Positions 26,638-34,627 of a stretch of DNA of 64,000 bases are shown here, in pieces. Every line of letters begins with the position of its first letter. Position 1 is the stretch's first letter. The translations under genes and the position numbers were made by a program. This DNA comes from an uncultured Poribacteria bacterium. GTDB taxonomy: Bacteria > Poribacteria > WGA-4E > PCPOR2b. Under the pieces are notes generated by a model. The model worked only from the letters and a program-made list of their open reading frames with translations. It was not told where the DNA came from and did not search any database. The stretch is taken from positions 806,001 through 870,000 of the forward strand of contig OY282444.1 in assembly GCA_958296125.1 (NCBI GenBank), read 5' to 3'.

Positions 26638-26669
26638 TTGATTGAGGTGATCGTGTTTGTGTCCTTCAT
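26638..26669 (-). pseudogene. Relic of the DUF6785-like gene start
   Basis: Thirty-two bases matching 22239-22270 with three differences and ending with the same ATG (26669-26667) and following codons for MKDxNxITSI. The frame then leaves the homology. It marks the edge of a segmental duplication. Confidence 0.7.
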
Positions 26670-26711
26670 GGCAGGAAAGAGGCGGGGCTTTCAGGGAAAA
26701 TCGGAAAGAAG

Positions 26712-26740
26712 AAAGCCCCACACCAACAGGCAGGGGCTTT
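26712..26740 (-). terminator. Terminator-like hairpin, duplicated copy
   Basis: AAAGCCCC (26712-26719) and GGGGCTTT (26733-26740), with the same flanks as the copy at 22313-22341, including about 35 identical bases of the preceding 3' untranslated region. On the minus strand it follows the 26.8-kb secreted-protein gene. Confidence 0.7.
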
Positions 26741-26788
26741 ACGAAGCATGTCTTACTAATATAAACAACTGAATACAAGAGACTAGAT

Positions 26789-27553
26789 TTATCGAAGGAC
26801 TTTCAGTGAACCCCAGGTAGTTGTTAGCTTATCACCCGGTTCAACCGACCGTCCCCTGAGGCCGGTCACAAATACATTGTCAAATTCAGCAGTCGTACCC
26901 AGGGTGCCGACACCAACCCGTCCACCCTTATTCCCATTTAGGTCCTTTCCGTCAAAGATCATTTCACCGTCAAGAAACAGCGTCATGAGATTGCCTTGAT
27001 TGATAATCTTGACATGGACCGGCTCATTTCCCATCTTGTGTTTTGTTTCGGTCCCCTTTTTTGTTGGAGCAACTCCCCTGACATCTGAAACGACAAACGA
27101 CGACTTGTTTTCCCAACCAATTTCCCACCAAAACTTGATACGACTTTGTTCTTCGGCAAGCCGCCCTTTAACCGGTTTATCAAGCAGTAATTGTTTAGGG
27201 TCATCTCTGCCGGGAGCGGGTTGCATGTTGTCGTTGATCCGCCAGAAGATGCGAACCCCGTTTTTCCCTCTGAACTTTCTGGCAGTCACTTCAAAAATAT
27301 ACTCACTCCACGTGTCATCCCAAAAATCATCTGAGATGACAGCAATAGTTCCGCTGTCAGGATCATTCTGTTTGAGGGCACCCCCCTGCACTTTCCAATC
27401 CCCCTGCAAGAACGCCCATTTCGCTTCAGAGGCCTTCCCCTTTGAGAAATTGTCCTCAAACAAGATTTGAGCAGTACTAGGAGAACATACGATTGTGAGC
27501 ATCACAGCACCGCCAAAAGCCAGCGTGAATAAAGCCGATAAAAATGCCTTCAT
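26789..27553 (-). CDS. Secreted ConA-like/DUF1080-type protein with C-terminal TWG motif (second copy)
   Basis: 254 residues from ATG 27553 (GAGAGG six bases before). Signal peptide ends near PSTA; mature start QILFEDNFSKGK. Matches the 22390-23187 product along its whole length (GDWKVQGGALKQ, EYIFEVTARKFRGKNGVRIFWRI, GGRVGVGTLGTTAEFDNVFV) but it is shorter and lacks the cysteine pair in the loop of that paralogue. Ends KLTTTWGSLKVLR, the shared motif. Only about 110 bases after the CBM9-like gene. Confidence 0.82.
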   Translation of the reverse strand: MKAFLSALFTLAFGGAVMLTIVCSPSTAQILFEDNFSKGKASEAKWAFLQGDWKVQGGALKQNDPDSGTIAVISDDFWDDTWSEYIFEVTARKFRGKNGVRIFWRINDNMQPAPGRDDPKQLLLDKPVKGRLAEEQSRIKFWWEIGWENKSSFVVSDVRGVAPTKKGTETKHKMGNEPVHVKIINQGNLMTLFLDGEMIFDGKDLNGNKGGRVGVGTLGTTAEFDNVFVTGLRGRSVEPGDKLTTTWGSLKVLR

Positions 27554-27663
27554 GAAAATCCTCTCTGTATTTTTAGAAGAAAGGGACACCCCTGCAAATG
27601 AAAATATAGCGCGTGATATACCAATGTTACAGCATATCACGCTTCAGGATTTTAACCGATACC

Positions 27664-28629
27664 TTATTCGTTCGCTCTCTTCTTGATATTTCCCCATGTG
27701 ACAGGAAGCTTATCTTGTGGGGTAACCGCACGGGTGCCAACAAAGAGGAGGTCGCCGAAGCCACAAACCATGTTGTCGTTTTCAAAGGACGATGCCCAAG
27801 AAATAGCACCCTCTCGCCCGAAACCTTTCACATCGTGATCGTCGATCGTGCTATCAAAACCCCAGACGACTCCATCGATCGGCGGCAGGAGATTGGGTTT
27901 CTTTGACCCCTTGAACATGTTCTGATAGGTTACTTTCCCTTCATAGACGTAACCGTTGGGGGTTAGCTTGGTCACCACGTTTTCTGTACACTCTTTATTA
28001 AGGGTGGTACCTCCCGCAGGATTCGTACCGAGACTGAGCCAACAGCCGGGAGTGGTGTCTTGAATGGTAAACACTTTAAACCGAAAATACATATCTCCAT
28101 CAGAAAAGAGGCAGTCGGGATCTGCAGCCAAGTCCCGATCATCATTCCCTTTGGGAACCTTCGCCGCGTTGTGTTCAAAGTCGAACATCCACCACATTTC
28201 GTCGTTGCCTGCATTGGGGCCACCACCTTTTGCAACTACATCGTCATCAAGATCTGTGAAAACGACATCGTCTGTAACAACCATGACATAGTAAAGCCAT
28301 TCTTCGTCGAAGAGCAGCCCAAATTCGCTGCTCCAGTCCTCGTCACCATCGAAGTTGCCCCGGCTGATTCGGTTTGGCGAAGTTTCATCGAAAATAAACC
28401 ATTCCGGTGTCGTCTCAGGCTTCATGTGCATACTCGGACCGGTGCCATCGTCCCCCGCCTGAAACTCAGCCCAACGCTCCTGCCACTCCGGATCGTTGGG
28501 GTCTCCGTCAATCACCGGGGGATTATCTGTGAAGAACGCGTTCGCGATTCCTCGCGAGTGTGCAAAGGCAAGCGAAGCACTAAATATCATGGCTAACACC
28601 ATTGTAAGGGTGATAACATACTTAAACAT
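27664..28629 (-). CDS. Secreted CBM9-like protein with C-terminal TWG motif (second copy)
   Basis: 321 residues with a signal peptide ending near LAFAHS. Segments: NPPVIDGDPNDPEWQERW, FDETSPNRISRGNFDGDEDW, LYYVMVVTDDVVFTDLDDD, EMWWMFDFEHNAAKVPKG, GREGAISWASSFENDNMVC. Same fold and order as 23320-24279. Rich in Asp and Gly turns, which suggests calcium sites. Ends KLPVTWGNIK plus five residues. Middle gene of the upstream module copy. Confidence 0.82.
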   Translation of the reverse strand: MFKYVITLTMVLAMIFSASLAFAHSRGIANAFFTDNPPVIDGDPNDPEWQERWAEFQAGDDGTGPSMHMKPETTPEWFIFDETSPNRISRGNFDGDEDWSSEFGLLFDEEWLYYVMVVTDDVVFTDLDDDVVAKGGGPNAGNDEMWWMFDFEHNAAKVPKGNDDRDLAADPDCLFSDGDMYFRFKVFTIQDTTPGCWLSLGTNPAGGTTLNKECTENVVTKLTPNGYVYEGKVTYQNMFKGSKKPNLLPPIDGVVWGFDSTIDDHDVKGFGREGAISWASSFENDNMVCGFGDLLFVGTRAVTPQDKLPVTWGNIKKRANE

Positions 28630-28848
28630 CTTGATTTTCTCCTTTAGTTAGGTGAGTTTTATAAAACGGGGTTCAAGCGAACCTGTTTGGAAAGATACAA
28701 TTCATAACACCGCTGAAACTGTGTCTATGTTCTTTACTCTTAAGCACTGTTAATAAACCTCAAAGCTTCATCAGAACGCTATATCTTCCAAAAGCCAGCA
28801 TCACCTCCTTCTCGTTTTCGGATGGGCATAGGAGCGAGCAGATTGCGT

Positions 28849-29655
28849 CTATCGGGTCGTCCTAGATTTCAACAGACCCCATGTGGTCGCCAACTTGCCG
28901 TGCGCTTCAACCGAAAAAGGATTGGTGTCAGGCTCCGCAACATATACGTCGTCTACCTTAAATCGGCTGTCTATGGATCCAAAACCGATTCGGCCTCTCC
29001 CCTGAATATTGATATCTTTCACATCAACAACGGCATCACCATAATCCCCTGACTTTGCCAACGCCCCATTGTCGGTCAGGAAACAACGATAGCCTTTGGG
29101 ATGATTTTCGATTTTGACCCAGTATTGTTGACTTGTTTTCAGCTTTGTTTTTGTCTCGGTCTTGGCAAATGGTTGGGAAACCGTCTTTATATCGCGCTGG
29201 ACAATAGATCCTTTCCCTTCTCTATTCAACGCCCAATATATGACATGGCGGCTTTCATTGTTTTGCAAACGCTTGGGCAAATTACCTGGGTTGCTAAACT
29301 TGCCTCCTTGCTCACCCTTGGTAAAAAAACGCCAGAAGACACCAAGTTCTTGCCCGCCTGTCAGCGTGATGGTTGAGAAGAACCAGTAGTCAGTCCAAGC
29401 GTCATCCCAGTGGTCATCAGTAACCAAGATAAGTCCCAACTCAGCCCCCTGTTTTACCAGTGACCCGCCCTGAATCGTCCATTTTCCGAGAGCGGTATGC
29501 CATTTTCCCGTACCATCTACCTTTCCGCCTCTAAAGTCATCCTCAAACAAAATTTCCCCTGCCTGAGCCAGACTCGGTACGATAAGAGCAACACTCGCCA
29601 AAACCGCTATCGCCACAAACAGGACTTGTATGGGTGAATTGTTAGTTCTGTACAC
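28849..29655 (-). CDS. Secreted ConA-like protein with C-terminal TWG motif (second copy)
   Basis: 268 residues from GTG 29655, preceded by AAAGGAGAG exactly as in the 24518-25330 gene. Signal peptide ends near AQAG. Core: ILFEDDFRGGKVDGTGKWHTALGKW, YWFFSTITLTGGQELGVFWRF, VIYWALNREGKGSIVQRDI, GRIGFGSIDSRFKVDDVYV. Ends KLATTWGLLKSRTTR. First gene of the upstream module copy; about 220 bases separate it from the CBM9-like gene. Confidence 0.82.
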   Translation of the reverse strand: MYRTNNSPIQVLFVAIAVLASVALIVPSLAQAGEILFEDDFRGGKVDGTGKWHTALGKWTIQGGSLVKQGAELGLILVTDDHWDDAWTDYWFFSTITLTGGQELGVFWRFFTKGEQGGKFSNPGNLPKRLQNNESRHVIYWALNREGKGSIVQRDIKTVSQPFAKTETKTKLKTSQQYWVKIENHPKGYRCFLTDNGALAKSGDYGDAVVDVKDINIQGRGRIGFGSIDSRFKVDDVYVAEPDTNPFSVEAHGKLATTWGLLKSRTTR

Positions 29656-30158
29656 GGCTAACTCTCCTTTCAAATTTCGATAATGACAAAAAAATGTCAA
29701 TGGTGACACAAAGCGAAGAATTTTTTAACTCAAGTTGCTAGGTTCTGTTGACATTTGACACATTGAACCAATCATGGATACGCCTTCAGGTGGTTTAGGA
29801 CAACCGCCTCGGTTTTTGGCAGAGGCCGCCTGATGATTACAGGGTTAGCCGAATGGGTGCCAACCAAATGTCAACACGCCCTATCTCAACAACATGAGTT
29901 TAAGGGAATGCGTTGGCATTCCGTTAGGAGATTCGCTTCAAAAACAAATAAAACATTATATTTATTATTCTATAGCATTATAATATTGCTGTCAAGACTT
30001 TTTTACCATAATTATTTTTTGAGAAGGGGAAGGATAATAGATATACTATTATTTGTCAAATACCGATAAACATTGACTCGGGCATCGGGGTTCGTCCTAA
30101 TAAATCGGGATTTAGATCCGTTCACTGTTAATCAACCTTTCTTTTTGAAAGTAAGTAT
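29656..30158. other. Intergenic region upstream of the secreted-protein module
   Basis: No gene seen. Very AT-rich around 29945-30065. A perfect hairpin GGAATGC-GTTG-GCATTCC lies at 29905-29922. It separates the restriction-modification gene (ending at 30159) from the secreted-protein operon and must hold the promoter for the latter; no clear -35/-10 pair was found. Confidence 0.45.
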
Positions 30159-33100
30159 TTAAGAGTTGATTTGCAGGCAAGCCCCTATATCTTTCACAAT
30201 CTCCACTGTCTCCAAACTGACCGCAATCACCTGCCCGATAAGTTTGACGATATACTGCGGGTCGTCCACACGGTTCGGGTCGTTGACGATGCCACTCCGC
30301 TTGTCCGTCTTGACGCAATACTGATTTATCACCCATTCCAACGCCGACCGATTCCCAAGCCGATAGTCAAACGCCTTCGCGGGTATCCCCTCCAGCGTCA
30401 GGAAATCGTTGTATACCAGCTGCGTTTTGTCTTTGGAGAGCTTCATCTTCTCCACGTGCCATAACCCCCTGCCCTGCAAGTGGTGGGAAAGATTGATCGG
30501 CCCTTCACGGTTTTCAATGAAATGTAGGGGATATTCGGGCACATCCTCATAGCCGATGTGGATTTCCCCCAACCGTTTCCCGGCTTTGGCAAACCCCCAG
30601 AAGTCGGGCGCATACGGCAGGCGCGGCAGGTCACGCTTGAGGTTGGCTTCATACTGCTCCCGATAGTCGGGATGATGCAGGAGAGCGTAGACGTAATGGA
30701 AGATGTCCCATTTGGTGATTGCCGCGTCTCGGTAATGTCTCCGGAATTGATCCAACGCCCAATCGGTGATGTTCTCCCGGCGGTTCCCCCCCTCCTCGTT
30801 GTAGGTGTAAAAAGGGAAGGATTGTTGCGGGTCAGCATAAAAGTTCAAATCAGGAATAGATTTGCTCATCAAAACAGCAAATTCCTTTCGACCGTAGCCC
30901 CCGACACAAATCACCCGATTTTCTGTCTCTGTTTCAGGTGTAGGGAAAATAGATGGAAAAACGTATACTCTCTGGTTCATCATTCGGTCAAAGTAAAGGT
31001 TCGACTTCGTAAATGGGCGATAGAGGGCCGTCCTCACCTTTTCCTGTGAAAAATCTAAGGTTTCCCCTCTTTTCAAGTCCTGTTTAAATCTATCTGTCCA
31101 CTTGATTTTCGTGTCATCGTAAATTACAAAATCATCAACGTTTGCATCCCGATCTGCCCGCCGTTCCCACTTAAACACCTGCTCATTGTAGGAGTCAATT
31201 GTCCGCTCCATGTTCTCGGCAAGTGCGTTTCGGTTGAAGTTGTAAACCCACGCATCACGGCTTGTGATGACACCGAGACTATAAATCTGGAAAATCACAT
31301 CCACTGCTTTACCTTTTGCTGCCTTCGCTCTCTTAGTTCCCATCGGGATAAAGGTCTCAAATTCGGCGTGGAGCCCTTCGGTCAGCCATGTGTAGCGTGC
31401 GTCGGGCCGAATGGCCCGCCAATCTATATTGCCGATGTGTCCGCGTTCAGTCAGAAAATCGAACTTCTGTTTTTTGCCCCATAGGTCATCAGTGCGATAG
31501 TAAAAGATGCGGGCAGGGACAGAGCTATCCCCGTCTGTAGTTAGGCGACTTATCTCGGAATTGCGTATCGGGGCAGGGATGCCCCTCCCACCCTGGTCTC
31601 GGCACGGACAGCTAGTCGGATGATTTATCGCCCGCCCGGTCTTCACAAATAGGTTAATACTTACACCGACCCGAATCCCGAACACATTGGCATCCGAGAC
31701 CTTCCCTGGTCTCGGCACGGACCCTGGTCTCGGCGCGGACAATCCCTTCCGGGAATTCCCACCCAAGTCCAGAATGTAAATCGTGTCGAAATCGTCTGCG
31801 AGGTGTTTCCGCATCCCATCAAATGCTACACCGTCAAGAAAACTGTTATTTGTTACGAAGGCGACGACTCCTTGATCTCCTATACGGTCGGATGCCCACC
31901 GAATCGCCTTCACATACGGGTCGTAGAGTTTACTTCTGAGCGTCGCTTTAGAGTCTTGCGAATAGGTTTCCGCAACCCGCGCATCCACCGTTGGATATTT
32001 CCGATTTTTGTTGTTGTCATTTTCGTTGGCCTGACCAACGTTATAGGGCGGATTGCCGATAATCACAAACATCGGTGTCCCCTTTTGACTCTCAACGCGC
32101 TGTGTGTTCTCCGGTGCGAATAGCGGCAACTGTCGGTCCTCTGCCAGTTCAAACGTATCCACAAGGCAGATCCCTTCAAAGGGGTGATAGTGCCCTGTCA
32201 CCTCGTCAAACTGATGCTCAATGTTCAGCGAGGCGATATAGTAGGGCAGCAGCATCATCTCGTTACAGTGCAATTCTGTTGTGTATTTATCCTCAAGTGC
32301 GGTTGGACGAATCTCGCGCATCGTCCGCACGATGAAATTGCCCGTCCCCACAAACGGGTCGATGATGTGAACACCGATATCGGCGAGCGATCGATTGAAT
32401 TGGGTCTGTAGAATCTCCTCAACACTTCTCACCATGAAATCGACAATCGGCTGCGGTGTATAGACCACCCCGTGGGTATCTGCGATTTTGACGGAAAAGC
32501 CTTGAAAAAACCGCTCGTAAATGGTGTTGAGAAATCCCTGCTTTTCGGAAAAGTCGGCGCGGGTCGCGGCGGCTCGTTCGATCGCTTTATAGAAGGGATC
32601 CAGTTTTTTGAGAAAAGCATCGCGGCTAAAGGACCGCTTGGTGAGCGCGTCTATCACCTTCTCAATTTCATTGCCGATGATATTGCGGCGGATGAAGTCA
32701 GGATTGTTAAAAACGGTTCGGAAAATCCGCTCGGTCAATAGGTGCTGAATCAACATCTCCTCAACAGCGGCCTCGGAGAGGTTGGGGTTGAGCGAGTCAC
32801 AGCATATCGCGTGGAAGGCAGCAAAGGCAGTGGCAAATTCCTGGTTTACCTCTCGTTCCTCTTGGATGCGTTTTGCCAAACCCTTCCCAAGCGCGGGCAC
32901 CTGGTCTGTGAATTTTTCAACGGCCTCTTCCCATTCGGTGTATTCTTGTGGACGATGGGCAAAGAAGGTTTGAAGCACCTCGATCAGCTGCGTAGAGTCG
33001 GTTAGGTCGACATCGAGCTTCTGCCGATCGTTCTGCCAAAGGATGGCACGTTGTGGGGTTTGGAAGAGGATGTTGTCGCGGGGGTAGCCTGTCTCAAACT

Positions 33101-33398
33101 TGTGCTGGATTTCCTGCTCTATATCGTCGTGGATATCCTTTGCCTCCCAATAGCCGCGCGTCAACCGGAAATCATCAATCAACACACCGTCAACAACAAT
33201 CCGTTTTTTTCGACGGCCGGTCATTGAATGTTCAGGGACAAGCGTCCAATCAAACCGTCGTGCACAACCTTGGAGCAGGGATTGGAACGCCGAGCGCACG
33301 GCTCCCTCATGCGTTTTGCCGAGTCGATCAAACCGATCCAACTCGTTGTAGTAGTCTTTAATGATTTTGCGTGTTGATTTGAGATTGAGGGTTGTCAT
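30159..33398 (-). CDS. Type ISP-like restriction-modification protein (nuclease plus N6-adenine methyltransferase)
   Basis: 1079 residues. Seen: N-terminal nuclease-like region (VDGVLIDDFRLTRGYWEAKD near residue 70-90, a PD-(D/E)XK-like pattern), a helical connector, methyltransferase motif I DPFVGTGNF near residue 345, motif IV NPPYNVGQ near residue 455, and a long C-terminal target-recognition region. The SF2 helicase domain of the longer type ISP enzymes is absent, as in a shorter group of this family. Two runs at about residues 553-565 and 590-615 look inserted: they are repeat DNA in frame (see separate entries). A stand-alone gene with a very short leader. No separate specificity or anti-restriction gene is near. 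Confidence 0.87.
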   Translation of the reverse strand: MTTLNLKSTRKIIKDYYNELDRFDRLGKTHEGAVRSAFQSLLQGCARRFDWTLVPEHSMTGRRKKRIVVDGVLIDDFRLTRGYWEAKDIHDDIEQEIQHKFETGYPRDNILFQTPQRAILWQNDRQKLDVDLTDSTQLIEVLQTFFAHRPQEYTEWEEAVEKFTDQVPALGKGLAKRIQEEREVNQEFATAFAAFHAICCDSLNPNLSEAAVEEMLIQHLLTERIFRTVFNNPDFIRRNIIGNEIEKVIDALTKRSFSRDAFLKKLDPFYKAIERAAATRADFSEKQGFLNTIYERFFQGFSVKIADTHGVVYTPQPIVDFMVRSVEEILQTQFNRSLADIGVHIIDPFVGTGNFIVRTMREIRPTALEDKYTTELHCNEMMLLPYYIASLNIEHQFDEVTGHYHPFEGICLVDTFELAEDRQLPLFAPENTQRVESQKGTPMFVIIGNPPYNVGQANENDNNKNRKYPTVDARVAETYSQDSKATLRSKLYDPYVKAIRWASDRIGDQGVVAFVTNNSFLDGVAFDGMRKHLADDFDTIYILDLGGNSRKGLSAPRPGSVPRPGKVSDANVFGIRVGVSINLFVKTGRAINHPTSCPCRDQGGRGIPAPIRNSEISRLTTDGDSSVPARIFYYRTDDLWGKKQKFDFLTERGHIGNIDWRAIRPDARYTWLTEGLHAEFETFIPMGTKRAKAAKGKAVDVIFQIYSLGVITSRDAWVYNFNRNALAENMERTIDSYNEQVFKWERRADRDANVDDFVIYDDTKIKWTDRFKQDLKRGETLDFSQEKVRTALYRPFTKSNLYFDRMMNQRVYVFPSIFPTPETETENRVICVGGYGRKEFAVLMSKSIPDLNFYADPQQSFPFYTYNEEGGNRRENITDWALDQFRRHYRDAAITKWDIFHYVYALLHHPDYREQYEANLKRDLPRLPYAPDFWGFAKAGKRLGEIHIGYEDVPEYPLHFIENREGPINLSHHLQGRGLWHVEKMKLSKDKTQLVYNDFLTLEGIPAKAFDYRLGNRSALEWVINQYCVKTDKRSGIVNDPNRVDDPQYIVKLIGQVIAVSLETVEIVKDIGACLQINS
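31591..31634 (-). repeat. Dispersed repeats inside the restriction-modification gene (copy B plus palindrome)
   Basis: Two repeat types side by side. 31591-31609 is GTCCGTGCCGAGACCAGGG on the minus strand. 31614-31634 is a palindrome-like unit almost the same (two differences in 21 bases) as 61615-61635, where it is intergenic. Here the 19-mer is read as CPCRDQG, a different frame from the copies at 31704-31740. Flanking codons (AINHPTS, RGIPAPIRNSEI) also look foreign to the enzyme. Confidence 0.75.
31704..31740 (-). repeat. Tandem copies C and D of the dispersed repeat, in frame
   Basis: Two copies with an 18-base period, read as S-A-P-R-P-G and S-V-P-R-P-G. They split the methyltransferase sequence between LGGNSRKGL and SDANVFGIRVG, which are adjacent in family members as I recall them. 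The enzyme frame stays open because each insert is a multiple of three. Confidence 0.8.
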
Positions 33399-33412
33399 GC
33401 GAAATGTATCTG

Positions 33413-33441
33413 TATAAATTCTGCCTTAACAAAAATGTCAA
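33413..33441 (-). promoter_or_regulatory. Possible promoter of the restriction-modification gene
   Basis: On the minus strand TTGACA (33441-33436), 17 bases, TTTATA (33418-33413). It would start only about 8 bases before the ATG at 33398, and no ribosome site is visible, so the message could be nearly leaderless. Confidence 0.4.
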
Positions 33442-33491
33442 GCCTGAATCGACGAATTGTGATTTATTGTTAGCCATACCTTCAGGCCGTC

Positions 33492-34607
33492 TCAGTGAGC
33501 CACAGAACCATCGGCATGGAAGCTGCCGATAATTTGCCTCGATTGGTAAGGGAATTTTCCCAGCTTGGCTTCATTGATTTCCAATCCAATGCCCGGGCGA
33601 TTCGGCACAATTACGTACCCACCATCTCGCTCAAGGGGCTGATCAACAATCTCATTGAAGGCATCAGCCCCGGTGTGGGTCTCATGTGCGAAAAAGTTGG
33701 GGATGGCTGCATCGAATTGAACAAATGCGGCAAGGTTCACTGGACTCCCCATCAGGTGTGGGAAAATCCCCACAAAGGAGGCTTCAGCGAGGGCTGCAAT
33801 TTTTTTACAGTGCGTGATGCCACCTGCCAGTGAAACATCGGGACGGATGAGGCTGACTGTTTTTTTGTCGATGAGCTCTTTGAACTGCTGAATGTTGTAG
33901 AAACGTTCACCGGTCGCTATCGGAATGTGAACATGCTGTGCAACATATTCCAACGCCTCGATGCTCTGCGGCGCGATCGGGTCCTCGTAGTAAAGGATTC
34001 GGTAGGGTGCAAGTTCGCCAGCGAGGATGATTGCCTCATCCGGTGTCAGGTTTCGATGGATTTCAAGTCCCAGATCGATATCGTTACCGACCGCTTCACG
34101 GATGGTTCGGACAATCTCCACTGCTGTCGTAATCGCTTGGGTTGAAGTGCCCTTCTCCCAATTCGAGAAAAATGGGGTTGTTCGGAGCGAGATGTACCCC
34201 GCCTCAACGCTTTGAATCGCGCGCTCCGCCCGTTCAGCCAATGTGTCTCCTGAAACATTGTCAAAGACCTTGACCTTGTCCCGACACTTCCCGCCGAGCA
34301 ACTGATACACCGGCAGATTGACCGACTTCCCCAAGATGTCCCACAGTGCAACATCGATGGCACTCATCGCCGCGCTGAGAGCAGCCCCCATGAAGTGAGA
34401 ATCTCTCGAAACCACCTGATAGTGATGCTCGATACGACCGGGATCTTTGCCGATATAGTATTCGCTCAGTTCGAGTATGGCTTCATACACCGTTTTCTGA
34501 TGCGCCCATAATCCGGCTTCGCCGGTGCCGACAATCCCTTCGTCGGTGTAGACCCGAACTAGCAGGAATCTATCTACCAGAAACGGCGTTATTTTCTCAA
34601 TTTTCAT
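33492..34607 (-). CDS. Mandelate racemase/muconate lactonizing family dehydratase (enolase superfamily)
   Basis: 371 residues. Seen: N-terminal capping domain MKIEKITPFLVDRF, ALWDILGKSVNLPVYQLLGGK, metal ligands in LGLEIHRN, YYEDP and ATGERF, and a catalytic-looking FPHLMGSP histidine. The ligand-and-catalyst pattern fits acid-sugar dehydratases (D-galactonate or mannonate type). Ribosome site GGAAGGATG. It starts 20 bases after the HpcH aldolase gene, giving a dehydratase-aldolase pair that could break down a sugar acid via a 2-keto-3-deoxy intermediate. Confidence 0.92.
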   Translation of the reverse strand: MKIEKITPFLVDRFLLVRVYTDEGIVGTGEAGLWAHQKTVYEAILELSEYYIGKDPGRIEHHYQVVSRDSHFMGAALSAAMSAIDVALWDILGKSVNLPVYQLLGGKCRDKVKVFDNVSGDTLAERAERAIQSVEAGYISLRTTPFFSNWEKGTSTQAITTAVEIVRTIREAVGNDIDLGLEIHRNLTPDEAIILAGELAPYRILYYEDPIAPQSIEALEYVAQHVHIPIATGERFYNIQQFKELIDKKTVSLIRPDVSLAGGITHCKKIAALAEASFVGIFPHLMGSPVNLAAFVQFDAAIPNFFAHETHTGADAFNEIVDQPLERDGGYVIVPNRPGIGLEINEAKLGKFPYQSRQIIGSFHADGSVAH

Positions 34608-34627
34608 TTCACATCCTTCCTCTCGTG

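Noticed and set aside
31591-31740. Frameshift or assembly error in the restriction-modification gene
   Set aside because: The frame is open through the whole region and the extra sequence matches dispersed repeats, so insertion explains it better.
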